From Nonomuraea solani (GTDB lineage Bacteria; Actinomycetota; Actinomycetes; Streptosporangiales; Streptosporangiaceae): 64,000 nt of DNA. The translations under genes and the position numbers were made by a program. Shown in pieces: positions 16,295 through 25,629 of the stretch. The notes below the pieces were generated by a model. The model was not told the origin of the DNA and ran no database searches. It was given only the letters and a program-made list of their open reading frames with translations. Where the stretch lies: NCBI RefSeq assembly GCF_900108335.1, contig NZ_FNVT01000006.1, positions 1-64,000 on the forward strand, written 5' to 3'. Position 1 is the stretch's first letter, and each line of letters starts with the position of its first letter.

Positions 16295-17364
16295 AGCGCA
16301 CCATCACCCACCTGGCCGACGGCCGAGAGCTGATCTACTTCGACCGGCGGGACGACGCCGACAGGAGCGCGATCGACCGGCGGCCCCTCGAGCCCCGGCC
16401 CGTGGCCTCAGAGCTGCGCTACGACCCGCTGACCGAGGAGTGGGTCGCGATCGCCGGGCACCGGCAGACGCGGACGTTCCTGCCGACCGGTGGCACCGCC
16501 GAGTGCCCGCTGTGCCCGTCGACGGACGCGCGGTCGACGGAGATCCCGTCGTACGACTACGACGTGGTGGTGTTCGAGAACCGCTTCCCCTCCTTCTCCG
16601 GAAATTTCGGGACCTATGGGGATGTAGGGGGCCTGAGTGAGGTCCGTCCGGCGGTGGGGCGGTGTGAGGTGGTGTGCTTCACCTCCGATCACTCCTCCTC
16701 CTTCTCCAAGCTCTCCGACGCCCAGGTGGAGCTCGTCATGGAGGCGTGGGCCGACCGCACGGCCGAGCTGTCCGCGATCGAGGGCGTGGAGCAGGTGTTC
16801 TGCTTCGAGAACCGGGGTGAGGAGATCGGCATCACGATCGCCCACCCGCACGGCCAGATCTACGCATACCCGTACGTCACGCCCAGGACCAAGCTGCAGC
16901 TCGGCGCCGCGTCCCGCTACACCGGCAACCTGTTCGCCGACGTGCTGGCCGCCGAGCGGGCGGCGGGGACGCGGGTGGTGGCCGCCAACGAGCTGTGGAC
17001 GGCCTTCGTGCCCGCCGCCGCGCGCTGGCCGTACGAGGTGCACGTCTATCCGCACCGGCAGGTGCCCGACCTGGCCGCGCTCACCGAGGAGGAGCGGGCC
17101 GCGTTCGCGCCGCTGTACACCTCGGTCCTGCGCGCCTTCGACGGGCTGTTCGGGATGACGATGCCGTACATCTCGGCCTGGCACCAGGCGCCGGTGCGGC
17201 AGGACCGTGAGCTGGCCTACCTGCACCTGGAGCTGTTCAGCATCCGGCGGGCGCCGAACAAGCTCAAGTTCCTGGCGGGCTCCGAGTCGGCGATGGGCGC
17301 CTTCGTGAACGACGTGCTGCCTGAGGAGGCCGCACGCATGCTTCGATCACAAGTAGATCACTAA
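16291..17364 (+). CDS. galT: galactose-1-phosphate uridylyltransferase
   Basis: Leloir-pathway enzyme exchanging UMP between UDP-glucose and galactose-1-phosphate. 357 aa from a TTG start that overlaps the deoR stop by 4 nt. The zinc-site motif CPLCPS is near residue 70 and the active-site HPHGQ near residue 187 carries the nucleophilic His. The EVHVYPHR segment near 250 and a second HLELF histidine near 312 are further family landmarks. galK and galE are not in the window, although galT is usually with them. Confidence 0.94.
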   Translation: MKRTITHLADGRELIYFDRRDDADRSAIDRRPLEPRPVASELRYDPLTEEWVAIAGHRQTRTFLPTGGTAECPLCPSTDARSTEIPSYDYDVVVFENRFPSFSGNFGTYGDVGGLSEVRPAVGRCEVVCFTSDHSSSFSKLSDAQVELVMEAWADRTAELSAIEGVEQVFCFENRGEEIGITIAHPHGQIYAYPYVTPRTKLQLGAASRYTGNLFADVLAAERAAGTRVVAANELWTAFVPAAARWPYEVHVYPHRQVPDLAALTEEERAAFAPLYTSVLRAFDGLFGMTMPYISAWHQAPVRQDRELAYLHLELFSIRRAPNKLKFLAGSESAMGAFVNDVLPEEAARMLRSQVDH

Positions 17365-17417
17365 TAGATTTCTACTTAAGGTCGCATGACTCGTGATCTA
17401 CCACTAATATCCCCATA

Positions 17418-17442
17418 TGCACCGGCCGTAATGGCCGGTGCA
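17418..17442 (+). terminator. galT terminator or riboswitch-upstream hairpin
   Basis: TGCACCGGCC (17418-17427) and GGCCGGTGCA (17433-17442) make a perfect 10-bp stem with a 5-nt loop, 54 nt after galT and directly before the c-di-AMP riboswitch. It most likely ends the deoR-galT transcript. Confidence 0.6.
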
Positions 17443-17568
17443 TCGCCTAATCCCGGGCGCGTCACCCGGGAGCCGGGGACCCAATCCGCACCTGGGGTGA
17501 ATCCACTTCGGTGGTAGGGAATCGCAGCCTCCCATGCCCGAACCCGTCAGCTAACCCGGCCGGCAGAG
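17443..17568 (+). promoter_or_regulatory. cyclic di-AMP riboswitch (ydaO-yuaA class)
   Basis: The segment shows the conserved ydaO-yuaA core in order: CGCCTAATC at the start, GAGCCGGGGACCCAAT, GGGGTGAATCCAC, GTGGTAGGGAATCGCAGCC, then GCCCGAACCCGTCAGCTAAC and a closing CCGGCAG. These RNAs bind c-di-AMP and usually turn genes off, often cell-wall hydrolases in actinobacteria. The next gene, 17 nt downstream, encodes a secreted cell-wall-hydrolase-like protein, exactly the expected target. Confidence 0.92.
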
Positions 17569-17584
17569 GGAGAGGAACACCTAC

Positions 17585-18541
17585 GTGGCGGCTTCGTCCC
17601 CCGCGAAACTTGCCATCGGTCTCATCGCCGCCACCGCGTTCGCCGTCCTTCCGGCAACCGCGGCGACGGCTGACCCGAAACCGACGGAATCCCAGCTCCG
17701 CACCCAGCTCAAGCAGCTCAACACCAAGGTCGACAAGCTCATCGAGAAGTACAACCTCAAGCGCGTCGAGCTGGCCAAGGCGCAGGACGCCGCCAAGGCG
17801 GCCAAGGCGAAGCTGGCCACCGCCGAGCAGAGCCTGGCGACGGCCGAGCGGCGGGTCGCCGAGATCGCCCAGCTGCGCTACCAGAACGCCGACCCCTCGG
17901 TTCCCGCCTTCATGCTCCCGGACAACAGCACCAGCGCGGCCCTGCTCGAACAGCTCACGGCCGAACAGCAGGCCATCGTGCAGGGCGTGGCCACGGCCAG
18001 GGACGACAAGAAGAGGGCCAGCGACGAGGCCACCGAGCTCGCCTCCAAGATCCGCGACGACACGGCCACGGTGGCCGGCCAGCGCGACGAGGCCGAGGAC
18101 GTCATCAAGGACATCCAGAAGAAGCTCCAGGACCTGGTGCCGTTCGGCTCGGGCAAGAACTCCGACGGCTCCTGGGCCCCCGAGCTCCCTTCGGGCACGG
18201 ACAACATCACCTCACGTACGCGGCTGATGAAGGCGCAGGTGGAGAAGAACTTCGCGCTGCCGTTCGAGGTGGGCTGCTTCCGCTCGGGCTCCAGCGGCGA
18301 GCACCCGCTCGGCCGGGCCTGCGACTTCATGATGAGCACGGGCGGCTCGATGCCCAGCGCCGGCAACGTGTCGCTCGGAGACCGCATCGCGGACTGGGCG
18401 ATCAAGAACAAGAGCCGGCTCGGCATCAAGTACGTGATCTGGAAGCAGCGCATCAACCAGGGCTCCGGCTGGAGCACGATGTCCGACCGCGGCAGCGTCA
18501 CGGAGAACCACTACGACCACGTGCACATCTCGATGAACTGA
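17585..18541 (+). CDS. secreted coiled-coil cell-wall hydrolase-like protein
   Basis: 318 aa. An N-terminal signal peptide (LAIGLIAATAFAVLPATAATA, cleavage about residue 30) precedes a long coiled coil (about 37-180, Lys/Glu/Ala-rich). The C-terminal domain (about 205-318) has SGEHPLGRACDFMM and NHYDHVHISMN, a His/Asp/His pattern like that of M15/LAS-type and ARB-07466-like peptidoglycan hydrolases. GTG start with GGGAGAGG upstream. The preceding c-di-AMP riboswitch implies control by osmotic or wall-stress signalling. Likely a peptidoglycan remodelling enzyme; the bond cut is unknown. Confidence 0.85.
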   Translation: MAASSPAKLAIGLIAATAFAVLPATAATADPKPTESQLRTQLKQLNTKVDKLIEKYNLKRVELAKAQDAAKAAKAKLATAEQSLATAERRVAEIAQLRYQNADPSVPAFMLPDNSTSAALLEQLTAEQQAIVQGVATARDDKKRASDEATELASKIRDDTATVAGQRDEAEDVIKDIQKKLQDLVPFGSGKNSDGSWAPELPSGTDNITSRTRLMKAQVEKNFALPFEVGCFRSGSSGEHPLGRACDFMMSTGGSMPSAGNVSLGDRIADWAIKNKSRLGIKYVIWKQRINQGSGWSTMSDRGSVTENHYDHVHISMN

Positions 18542-18617
18542 CGCTCAGCGTGGCCCTGCCGGTGCCATCCTCAGCGCGGTCTCCCTGCGGCTCCTCAGGC
18601 TGGCCAGAGTTGCGGGC

Positions 18618-18968
18618 ATGAACGTTGCCTACATCGTCGTAGCCGCCCTGTCGTCCCTGCTCCTGCTGGCCTCCGGAGGTCTTCTCCTGGCCAGGGAGCA
18701 GGGAGTGACGAAGACCATGACCGATCTCGGGGTGCCGCCGGGCTGGTTTCCGCTCCTGGCCGGGCTGAAGATCGCCGGCGCGCTCGGCCTGCTCGCCGGG
18801 ATCTTCTACCGCCCTCTCGGCATCGCGGCCGCCGCCGGCGTCGTGCTCTACTTCGCCGGCGCGGTGGTCACGCACCTCCGGGCCAGGGACGTCAAGGGAA
18901 TCACCGTCCCTGCCGTGCTGACCGGGGTGTCGGCCGCCCCGCTGCTGCTGGCCATCGCCTCGACGTGA
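18618..18968 (+). CDS. DoxX-like membrane protein
   Basis: 116 aa with four hydrophobic segments (about 4-24, 45-65, 70-90, 96-115) and little else. The layout fits the DoxX-like family, with GLKIAGALGLLAG in the second helix. It stands alone, 77 bp after the cell-wall hydrolase and convergent with the site-2 protease gene. Function unknown. Confidence 0.75.
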   Translation: MNVAYIVVAALSSLLLLASGGLLLAREQGVTKTMTDLGVPPGWFPLLAGLKIAGALGLLAGIFYRPLGIAAAAGVVLYFAGAVVTHLRARDVKGITVPAVLTGVSAAPLLLAIAST

Positions 18969-18984
18969 TGGCCGCGGGACGGCG

Positions 18985-20289
18985 TCAGTTCGTGAGCGTG
19001 AGCGGGTTGACCAGGTCGGCGTACACCAGCAGGCCGGCCATGATCATCATCACGATCGCGAGCGCGTACGTCAGCGGCAGCACCTTCGCGATGTCCACGT
19101 AGGCCGGCTCCGGCCGGCGCATGATCCTGGCGAACGCCCGCTTGAGGCCCTCCCACAGCCCGCCCGCGACGTGCCCGCCGTCGAGCGGCAGCAGCGGGAT
19201 GAGGTTGAAGGTGCCGATCGCCAGGTTGAAGCCCGCCAGCAGGTTGACGAAGATGGCGATCTTCTTCTCGTTGGACAGGTCGGAGGCGAGGATCTCGCCG
19301 CCCATGCGGCCCGCGCCGACCACGCCCACCGGGCCCTCGGGGTCGCGCGCCTCGCCCGAGAAGGCCGCGTGCCAGACGCCGACCATCTTCTCCGGCAGGT
19401 TGAGCAGCGACCCGGCCACCCTGGCCGTCAGCGCGCCCATGTAGCCGACGACCTCGCCCATGCTCTGCTGCTGCATGACCTCGGTGGGCAGCACGCCGAG
19501 GAAGCCGACGTTCTTGTCGATCTTCTTCGGGTCCTGCAGGTTGGGCCTGTCTTGGGCGATGAGCGTGACGTTGAGCGTCATCGGCTTGCCGTCGCGCAGG
19601 ATGCCGAGCTGCACCGGGCCGGGGCCGTGGGAGCGGATCAGGCGGGTGGCGTCGGTCCAGGAGCCGATCTTCTGGCCGCCGAAGGAGACCATGTGGTCAC
19701 CGGGCTTCAGGCCGGCCTGGGCGGCGGGCGTGGGCTTGTCGGTGGCCTTGCACTGGGTGCGCTGCTCCGACATGGGGATCACGCACGTGTTGGTGTCGGG
19801 CGAGACGATCGGCGCCCAGGTGGGCAGGCCGATGCCGACCAGCAGGATGCTGAAGAAGACGAAGGCGAGCACGAAGTTCATGGCCGGGCCGCCGGACATG
19901 ATGATGACCTTCTGCCACCACTTCTTGCGGTAGAAGACCCGATCTTCGTCGCCGGGGCGCACCTCTTCCTGCGCGGCGTCGCGGGCGGACTCGACCAGGC
20001 CCTGGAACGGGCCGGTGGCCGTGCTCCTGAGTTTGCCGGGGTCGTCGCCGGGCCGCGGGGGCAGCATGCCGATCATGCGGATGTAGCCGCCGAACGGAAT
20101 CCACTTGATGCCGTATTCGGTCTCGCCCCTGCGCCGCGACCAGGCCGTGCCGCCGAAGCCGACCATGTATTGGGTCACCCTGACACCGAAGAGCTTGGCC
20201 GGCACCAGGTGGCCGAGCTCGTGCAGCGCGATGGAGAACATCAGTCCGAGAACGAAAAGGATGATCCCCGCAAGGTAGAGCCAGTTCAT
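18985..20289 (-). CDS. site-2 intramembrane metalloprotease (RseP/Rip1 type)
   Basis: 434 aa from the ATG at 20289; the longer open frame upstream lacks family sequence. The zinc motif is HELGH (H23-E24-H27) in the first membrane helix. A PDZ domain lies about 190-270 and the third zinc ligand is in NLIPLLPLDGGHV near 385. Four membrane segments are visible. Homologues cut anti-sigma factors inside the membrane to start envelope-stress responses. In many actinobacteria the gene is next to dxr and ispG, but neither is adjacent here. Confidence 0.94.
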   Translation of the reverse strand: MNWLYLAGIILFVLGLMFSIALHELGHLVPAKLFGVRVTQYMVGFGGTAWSRRRGETEYGIKWIPFGGYIRMIGMLPPRPGDDPGKLRSTATGPFQGLVESARDAAQEEVRPGDEDRVFYRKKWWQKVIIMSGGPAMNFVLAFVFFSILLVGIGLPTWAPIVSPDTNTCVIPMSEQRTQCKATDKPTPAAQAGLKPGDHMVSFGGQKIGSWTDATRLIRSHGPGPVQLGILRDGKPMTLNVTLIAQDRPNLQDPKKIDKNVGFLGVLPTEVMQQQSMGEVVGYMGALTARVAGSLLNLPEKMVGVWHAAFSGEARDPEGPVGVVGAGRMGGEILASDLSNEKKIAIFVNLLAGFNLAIGTFNLIPLLPLDGGHVAGGLWEGLKRAFARIMRRPEPAYVDIAKVLPLTYALAIVMMIMAGLLVYADLVNPLTLTN

Positions 20290-20430
20290 CTGGGCGCGCT
20301 CCCCGGCAGCAGAAGGACGGAACAGCCCCAGAGTAGTCGAACTCCCCGCACCCCATGGCGCCGCGCTTTCGATCGGCATTGACAGTACGGAATCACGCGA
20401 TCACGCTGGGAGACGACGGAGGGGGACGTC

Positions 20431-21027
20431 TTGATCCGGATTCTCATCGCCGAGCACCTGCCGCTGGTGCGCCGTGGTTTGCTCGCCACTCTCGGAGCCG
20501 AGCCCGACCTGCGGGTCGTCGCCGAGGCGGGCAGCACGGAGGAGGTGGTGCGGGCGGCGGGGGCCGCCGAGCCCGACGTGGCCGTGGTCGATCTCGACCT
20601 GCCGGGCCCGGCGGTGATCACCCGGCTGGCCCGGCAGGCGCCGCGCTGCGGGATCCTGATCCTGTCGGCCAACCCCAACCCAGGGCAGGTGCGCACGATG
20701 CTGGCCGGACCGGCGCTCGGGTTCATGAGCCTGTGCGTGCCGCCGGAGCGGCTCATCGAGGGCGTGCGCCAGGTCGCGGCGGGCGATCGGGCCATCGAGG
20801 CCGAGCTGGCCGTGGCCGCCCTCCAGTGCGCGACGAACCCGCTGACGCGGCGGGAGCTCGACGTGCTGCGGATCGCGGCGGGCGGGGCGCGCTCGACGGA
20901 GATCGCCGACGAGCTCTTCTTGTCGGTGGGGACCGTGCGCAACCATCTGTCGCGCATCATGTGCAAGACCGGGGCGCGCAACCGGCTCGACGCCGTACGC
21001 ATCGCGAGCGACTGCGGCTGGCTGTGA
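20431..21027 (+). CDS. LuxR-family regulator with atypical receiver domain
   Basis: 198 aa: an N-terminal receiver-like domain and a C-terminal LuxR/NarL helix-turn-helix (LTRRELDVLRIAAGGARSTEIADELFLSVGTVRNHLSRIM). The phosphoacceptor position is kept (VAVVDLDLPG), but the acidic pair normally in LADDH reads IAEHLPLVR, and the conserved receiver lysine is missing in LGFMSLCVPPERL. It may not be phosphorylated in the usual way. TTG start with GGAGGGGG 6-8 nt before. No sensor kinase is adjacent. It is divergent from the site-2 protease gene. Confidence 0.85.
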   Translation: MIRILIAEHLPLVRRGLLATLGAEPDLRVVAEAGSTEEVVRAAGAAEPDVAVVDLDLPGPAVITRLARQAPRCGILILSANPNPGQVRTMLAGPALGFMSLCVPPERLIEGVRQVAAGDRAIEAELAVAALQCATNPLTRRELDVLRIAAGGARSTEIADELFLSVGTVRNHLSRIMCKTGARNRLDAVRIASDCGWL

Positions 21028-21152
21028 CGGGATGATCGTACGGGCCCGGTGGAGCCGCGCCGCTCCGCCGGGGCCCGGACCCCTAGAGGATCTCAGCCGG
21101 GCGAAGCCACTGCCAGTGACCGCCATCACGACCTGACCCGTTTAAAACGTCA

Positions 21153-22268
21153 CTACGGACGCCAGATCAGCACCAGCGCACAGTCGTCGTTGTGCCCCGA
21201 GGCCATGGCGTTGACCAGGGCCTTGGCGCCGTCGCGAAACCCGGAGGGCAGCAGCCGCTCCGCCTCGCCGAGCAGCCGGTCGAGCCCGGCGTCGATGTCA
21301 CGGCCGGGCTGCTCGATCAGCCCGTCGGTGTAGAGCAGCAGCGCGTCGCCCTTGCGCAGGGTGCCGCTGTCGGGCTCGCAGTGCAGGTCGGGCACCACGC
21401 CGAGCACCACGCCCTTGGCCGTGGCGACCTGCCAGTTGCCCGTGCCCGCGTCGAACTTCACCACCGGCGGATGCCCGGCCGAGGTGATCGTGTAGTCGCC
21501 CGTCGCCAGGTCGAGGCGCACGTGCACGGCCGTCACGAATCCCTCGTCGCCCCGCTGCCGGTGCAGGTAGGCGTTGCACGCGGGCAGGAAGTCGCCGACC
21601 GAGCCGAGGAGCCCGCCGAACGTCCCCGACAGCAGCAGCGCCCTGGTGCCCGCGTCGACACCCTTGCCGGACACGTCGACCAGGGCGATCTCGACGGAGT
21701 CGCCGTCGCGCATGGAGACCAGGAAGTCACCGCCGAACGAGGACCCGCCCGCCTGCTTGAGCACCACCTTGCCGCCCCAGTCCTTGGGCAGCGGCGGCAG
21801 CTCGCCCTGGCTCCTGAGCCGGTCGCGCAGCTCCAGCAGCATGGCGTCGCCGCGCAGCCCCTGAACGCCCAGCTTGCCCCTGGTGCGGGCCATGAGCACG
21901 GCGAGCACGGTGGTGAACCCGATGGTCACGGTCAGCCCGAGCCCGATCCGGCCCACGCCGAGCTGGAGCGCGATGTAGCCGAGCGCGGCGCCGACCCCCA
22001 CGAGCAGCTTGACGAGGCTGCCGAGCCGGAGCTGGAGCCCGCCGATCAGGGTGACGAGGATGAGCAGCGAGGGCGAGAACCACTCGTTGGAGACCTCCGC
22101 CGCCAGGACCCCGATGACGAGGGCGACGACGATCAGCGTGATGAGCAGGTTGCGGTCGCGCGCCAGCAGATCGCGCCGGGCGAAGCGCACGGCGGCGACC
22201 AGAAAAGGCACCCGCACCAGGACCGCTCGGACCCGAGGCGGGATCAGCGGCGCCTGACGGGAACTCAT
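21153..22268 (-). CDS. membrane-anchored PP2C/SpoIIE-type serine phosphatase
   Basis: 371 aa from the ATG at 22268. About four membrane helices occupy residues 35-140 (LLITLIVVALVIGVLAAEV and following). The SpoIIE/RsbU-type phosphatase domain then runs from about 170, with GGDFLVSM, VDVSGKGVDAG and LLLYTDGLIEQ, the Asp/Gly motifs that hold the metals. Such enzymes dephosphorylate anti-sigma-factor antagonists. No antagonist gene is adjacent, so the partner is unknown. Confidence 0.9.
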   Translation of the reverse strand: MSSRQAPLIPPRVRAVLVRVPFLVAAVRFARRDLLARDRNLLITLIVVALVIGVLAAEVSNEWFSPSLLILVTLIGGLQLRLGSLVKLLVGVGAALGYIALQLGVGRIGLGLTVTIGFTTVLAVLMARTRGKLGVQGLRGDAMLLELRDRLRSQGELPPLPKDWGGKVVLKQAGGSSFGGDFLVSMRDGDSVEIALVDVSGKGVDAGTRALLLSGTFGGLLGSVGDFLPACNAYLHRQRGDEGFVTAVHVRLDLATGDYTITSAGHPPVVKFDAGTGNWQVATAKGVVLGVVPDLHCEPDSGTLRKGDALLLYTDGLIEQPGRDIDAGLDRLLGEAERLLPSGFRDGAKALVNAMASGHNDDCALVLIWRP

Positions 22269-22386
22269 GATGCGCCTGACTGTATCGGTCTGACCCCTGT
22301 TTGGGCAGCCCACTTGACCAACGCCTTGATCATTAAGCACGGATATTGGGTGGCCCTCCCCCTTTGCCCGCTCCTACCGTGGACGG

Positions 22387-23616
22387 ATGACGTATCCGAT
22401 CCGTCCGATTGACGAGTCCGAGTGGCCGGCCTTCGGCCGGGTTCTCGAGGAGGCGTTCGGCTGGACGCCCCACCCCCAGCAGTCCGAGCGGTGGAAGACC
22501 GAGACCGAGTTCGACCGCACGCTCGCCGCCTTCGACGGCGACGACATCGCGGGCGTCACCTCCGTCCTCAGCCTCACGATGACGGTCCCCGGCGGGCAAC
22601 TTCCCGTCGCCGGCGTCACCTCCGTCAGCGTGCTGCCCTCCCATCGGCGCCGCGGCGTGCTGTCCGCGCTGATGCGCAGGCAGCTCAACGACGTACACGA
22701 GCGCGGCGAGTGCGTCGCCGCCCTGTACGCCTCCGAGTCGCTCATCTACGGCAGGTACGGCTACGGCCGGGCCGCCGGCGAGCTGTCCTTCAAGATCGAC
22801 AAACACGCGTCGGCCTTCGTGCCCGGCGCCCCTGCCGACCCCGCGCTCAGGCTCAAGGTCGTCAAGCCCGCCGACGTACGCGCCGAGCTGGAGAAGCTGT
22901 TCGCCTCGATCGTGACCCACCGCCCCGGCCGCTACGAGCGCAAGCCGCACAACTGGACCGGCATCCTCGCCGACGAGGAGTACGACCAGCACGGCGCCGG
23001 CCCGCTGCGCGCGATCCTGGCCGAGGACGACGGCGGCGTCCGCGGCTACGCCCTCTTCCGCATCAAGTCGAACTGGGACGCCCACGGCCTGGCCGACAAC
23101 CAGGTGCGGCTCAACGAGCTGGAGGCGACCGACCCCGCCGCCTATGCGCTGCTCTGGCGCAGCCTGCTCGACCGCGACCTGGCCACCACCGTCACGGCCG
23201 GCAGCAGGCCGGTGGACGACCCGCTGATCGCACTGCTGGCCGACCCGCGCCGGCTTCGCGCCGGCTGGCAGGACGAGCTGTACGTCCGCCTGGTCGAGGT
23301 GGACAGGGCGCTGACCTCGCGGGCCTACTCCGCGCCCGTGGACGTCGTCATCGAGGTCGAGGACGACGTGTGCCCGTGGAACGCCCGGCGCTGGCGGCTC
23401 ACCGCCGACCTGTCGGGCGCGGAGTGCAAGCCCGTGGAGGAGGAGCCGGACATGACGGTGCCGGTGAGCGCGCTCGGGTCGGCGTACATGGGCGACGGCA
23501 CGCTCATGGAGCGCCTGCAGGCGGGCCTGATCGGCGAGCACACGGCCGGCGCCGTGCGGGCGCTGGCCACCGCCATGTCGTGGAGCCCCAAGCCCTGGGG
23601 CGGCCTGGTCTTCTGA
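22387..23616 (+). CDS. Eis-like GNAT N-acetyltransferase
   Basis: 409 aa with the Eis layout: an N-terminal GNAT fold with acetyl-CoA loop VSVLPSHRRRGVLSALM (about 78-95), a second partially degenerate GNAT fold, and a C-terminal sterol-carrier-like domain. The protein ends in ...PWGGLVF, and a free C-terminal carboxylate takes part in catalysis in Eis. Homologues acetylate aminoglycosides or lysines. The 3' end is followed by tandem 13-bp repeats that include the stop codon. Confidence 0.88.
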   Translation: MTYPIRPIDESEWPAFGRVLEEAFGWTPHPQQSERWKTETEFDRTLAAFDGDDIAGVTSVLSLTMTVPGGQLPVAGVTSVSVLPSHRRRGVLSALMRRQLNDVHERGECVAALYASESLIYGRYGYGRAAGELSFKIDKHASAFVPGAPADPALRLKVVKPADVRAELEKLFASIVTHRPGRYERKPHNWTGILADEEYDQHGAGPLRAILAEDDGGVRGYALFRIKSNWDAHGLADNQVRLNELEATDPAAYALLWRSLLDRDLATTVTAGSRPVDDPLIALLADPRRLRAGWQDELYVRLVEVDRALTSRAYSAPVDVVIEVEDDVCPWNARRWRLTADLSGAECKPVEEEPDMTVPVSALGSAYMGDGTLMERLQAGLIGEHTAGAVRALATAMSWSPKPWGGLVF

Positions 23617-23661
23617 CGGCGTTTTCTGGCGGCGTTTTCTGGCGGCGTTTTCTGGCGGCGA
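23611..23661. repeat. 13-bp tandem repeats at the end of the Eis-like gene
   Basis: Four copies of TTCTGGCGGCGTT in a row. The first copy (23611-23623) contains the gene's last codon and TGA stop (TTCTGACGGCGTT) and the later ones carry TGG in place of TGA. The fourth copy is incomplete. It is one of several places in the window where a gene end is duplicated. Confidence 0.85.
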
Positions 23662-23687
23662 GGCCGCCGTGACGTAGGCTCCAAGGC

Positions 23688-23830
23688 ATGGCGCTGCAAA
23701 GTCTGCAGATCACGGCGGTCATCGCCATGCGTGCCCGCGACGTGTCGAAACCCGCGAAAGAGCAGCAGGAGGCCGCCGACCGGCGGCCCCTGCGCGACGA
23801 GATGCCCAGGCGCGACTCCAAGCGCAAGGC

Positions 23831-23834
<4 letters not shown>
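23688..23834 (+). CDS. small basic hypothetical protein
   Basis: 48 codons from ATG 23688, or 35 from ATG 23727. The C-terminal part is highly charged: KEQQEAADRRPLRDEM then RRDSKRKA. Its TAG stop shares a CTAG with the convergent rpiB stop (23831-23834). No clear ribosome-binding site is visible. The composition looks protein-like, but support is limited to an open frame that neatly fills the gap. Confidence 0.35.
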
Positions 23835-24298
<464 letters not shown>

Positions 24299-24394
24299 CC
24301 GACCAGTCTTCCACAGCCCCGGCGATCGGGCTCGCTCGCTAGAGTAAGGACCCCCACCGTTGCCCAGTCCTTACGCAAGCGAAAGCAGACAGCC

Positions 24395-24880
24395 ATGCGA
24401 GACATCCGCGTCCTCGGCGACCCCGTCCTGCGCACGCCCGCCGAGCCGGTGACGGACTTCGACCGCGAGCTGCGCCGGCTGATCGACGAGATGTTCGAGG
24501 CCATGTACGCGGTCAACGGCGTGGGCCTGGCCGGCCCGCAGATCGGCGTGTCGCGGCGGCTGTTCGTCTACGACATCAGCGGCCGCAAGGGCCACGTCGT
24601 CAACCCGCTGCTGACCGTCGACGACCCGGAGGAGGTGCTCGACGAGGAGGGCTGCCTGTCCGTGCCCGACCGCCAGACGCGCCAGCCGATCTACGCCCCG
24701 GTCGCGCGGGCCGCGGGCGTGACCGTGGAGGGGTTCGACCGGCTGCGGCGCCCGGTCCGCGTCAAGGCCCGCGGCTCGCTGGCCCGCTGCTTCCAGCACG
24801 AGACCGAGCACCTCGACGGCAGGCTGTACGTCGACCGGCTCCCCAAACCGGAGGCTCGCAAGATCATGCTCCGCGCATAG
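24395..24880 (+). CDS. def: peptide deformylase
   Basis: 161 aa metalloenzyme removing the formyl group from new proteins. Three signature motifs are complete: NGVGLAGPQIG (41-51), EEGCLSVP (84-91, metal ligand C87) and QHETEHLDG (134-142, ligands H135 and H139, catalytic E136). ATG start at 24395; the frame is open upstream but on DNA that belongs to rpiB antisense. The next gene, an SDR, begins 10 nt after its stop. Confidence 0.96.
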   Translation: MRDIRVLGDPVLRTPAEPVTDFDRELRRLIDEMFEAMYAVNGVGLAGPQIGVSRRLFVYDISGRKGHVVNPLLTVDDPEEVLDEEGCLSVPDRQTRQPIYAPVARAAGVTVEGFDRLRRPVRVKARGSLARCFQHETEHLDGRLYVDRLPKPEARKIMLRA

Positions 24881-24890
24881 GTTGGAGCGT

Positions 24891-25622
24891 ATGAGCGTAC
24901 TTTCCGGAAAAGGCGCATTGGTGACCGGCGGCTCCAGGGGCATCGGCAAGGCCATCGTGGAGCGGCTGACCAGCGACGGCGCGGACGTGGTCTTCTGTTA
25001 CCAGCACTCGGCCGAGGCGGCGGAGCAGGTCGCCAAGGAGACGGGCGCGCACCCCGTACAGGCCGATCTAGGAGACGAGCGGGACCTGGAGCGGCTGTTC
25101 GCCGAGGCGGAGGCGCGGCTGCCCGGGGTGGACATCCTCGTCAACAACGCGGCCACCGCCGAGCCGCAGAAACTCATCGCCGACGTCACGGACGAGGACT
25201 ACGCCCGGGTGTTCGCGGTGAACACCCGGGCCGTCTTCCTGTCCTTGCAGTGGGCGCAGCGGGTGATGCGCGACGGCGGGCGCGTCGTCAACATCTCCAC
25301 GCTCAACACCCAGATCCCGGCGCCGACCCTGGCGCTCTACTGCGCCAGCAAGGCGGCCATCGAGCAGTTCGCCAAGGTGGCGGCGCGCGAGATGGGCGGG
25401 CGTGAGATCACGGTGAACGTCGTCTCGTCCGGCGCCACGGACACCGACATGCTCCGCGGCGCCAACCCGCCGGAGGCGCTGGAGCAGACACCGGCGTTCA
25501 CCGCGCTGCAGCGGCTGGGCCGGCCCGACGACATCGCCGCCGTGGTCGCCTTCCTGGCCGGCCCCGACGGCCGGTGGGTCACCGGCCAGAACGTGGTGGC
25601 CAGCGGCGGGCTGATGATCTGA
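24891..25622 (+). CDS. SDR-family oxidoreductase (FabG-like)
   Basis: 243 aa classical short-chain dehydrogenase. NAD(P) site is GALVTGGSRGIGKAI (about 6-20), NNAA is present near 85, the catalytic Ser is in VNISTLNTQ, and YCASKAA gives the Tyr-Lys pair (about 152/156). The sequence GRPDDIAAVVAFLAGPDGRWVTGQNVVASGG at the end is typical of FabG-like enzymes. It follows def by 10 nt, so co-transcription is likely. Substrate unknown. Confidence 0.9.
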   Translation: MSVLSGKGALVTGGSRGIGKAIVERLTSDGADVVFCYQHSAEAAEQVAKETGAHPVQADLGDERDLERLFAEAEARLPGVDILVNNAATAEPQKLIADVTDEDYARVFAVNTRAVFLSLQWAQRVMRDGGRVVNISTLNTQIPAPTLALYCASKAAIEQFAKVAAREMGGREITVNVVSSGATDTDMLRGANPPEALEQTPAFTALQRLGRPDDIAAVVAFLAGPDGRWVTGQNVVASGGLMI

Positions 25623-25629
25623 CGGCGCG

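Noticed and set aside
15487..17364. A 625-codon frame that appears to fuse a regulator and galT
   Set aside because: Its first 268 codons are out of frame with deoR and lack protein-like sequence; galT begins at TTG 16291, which overlaps the deoR stop.
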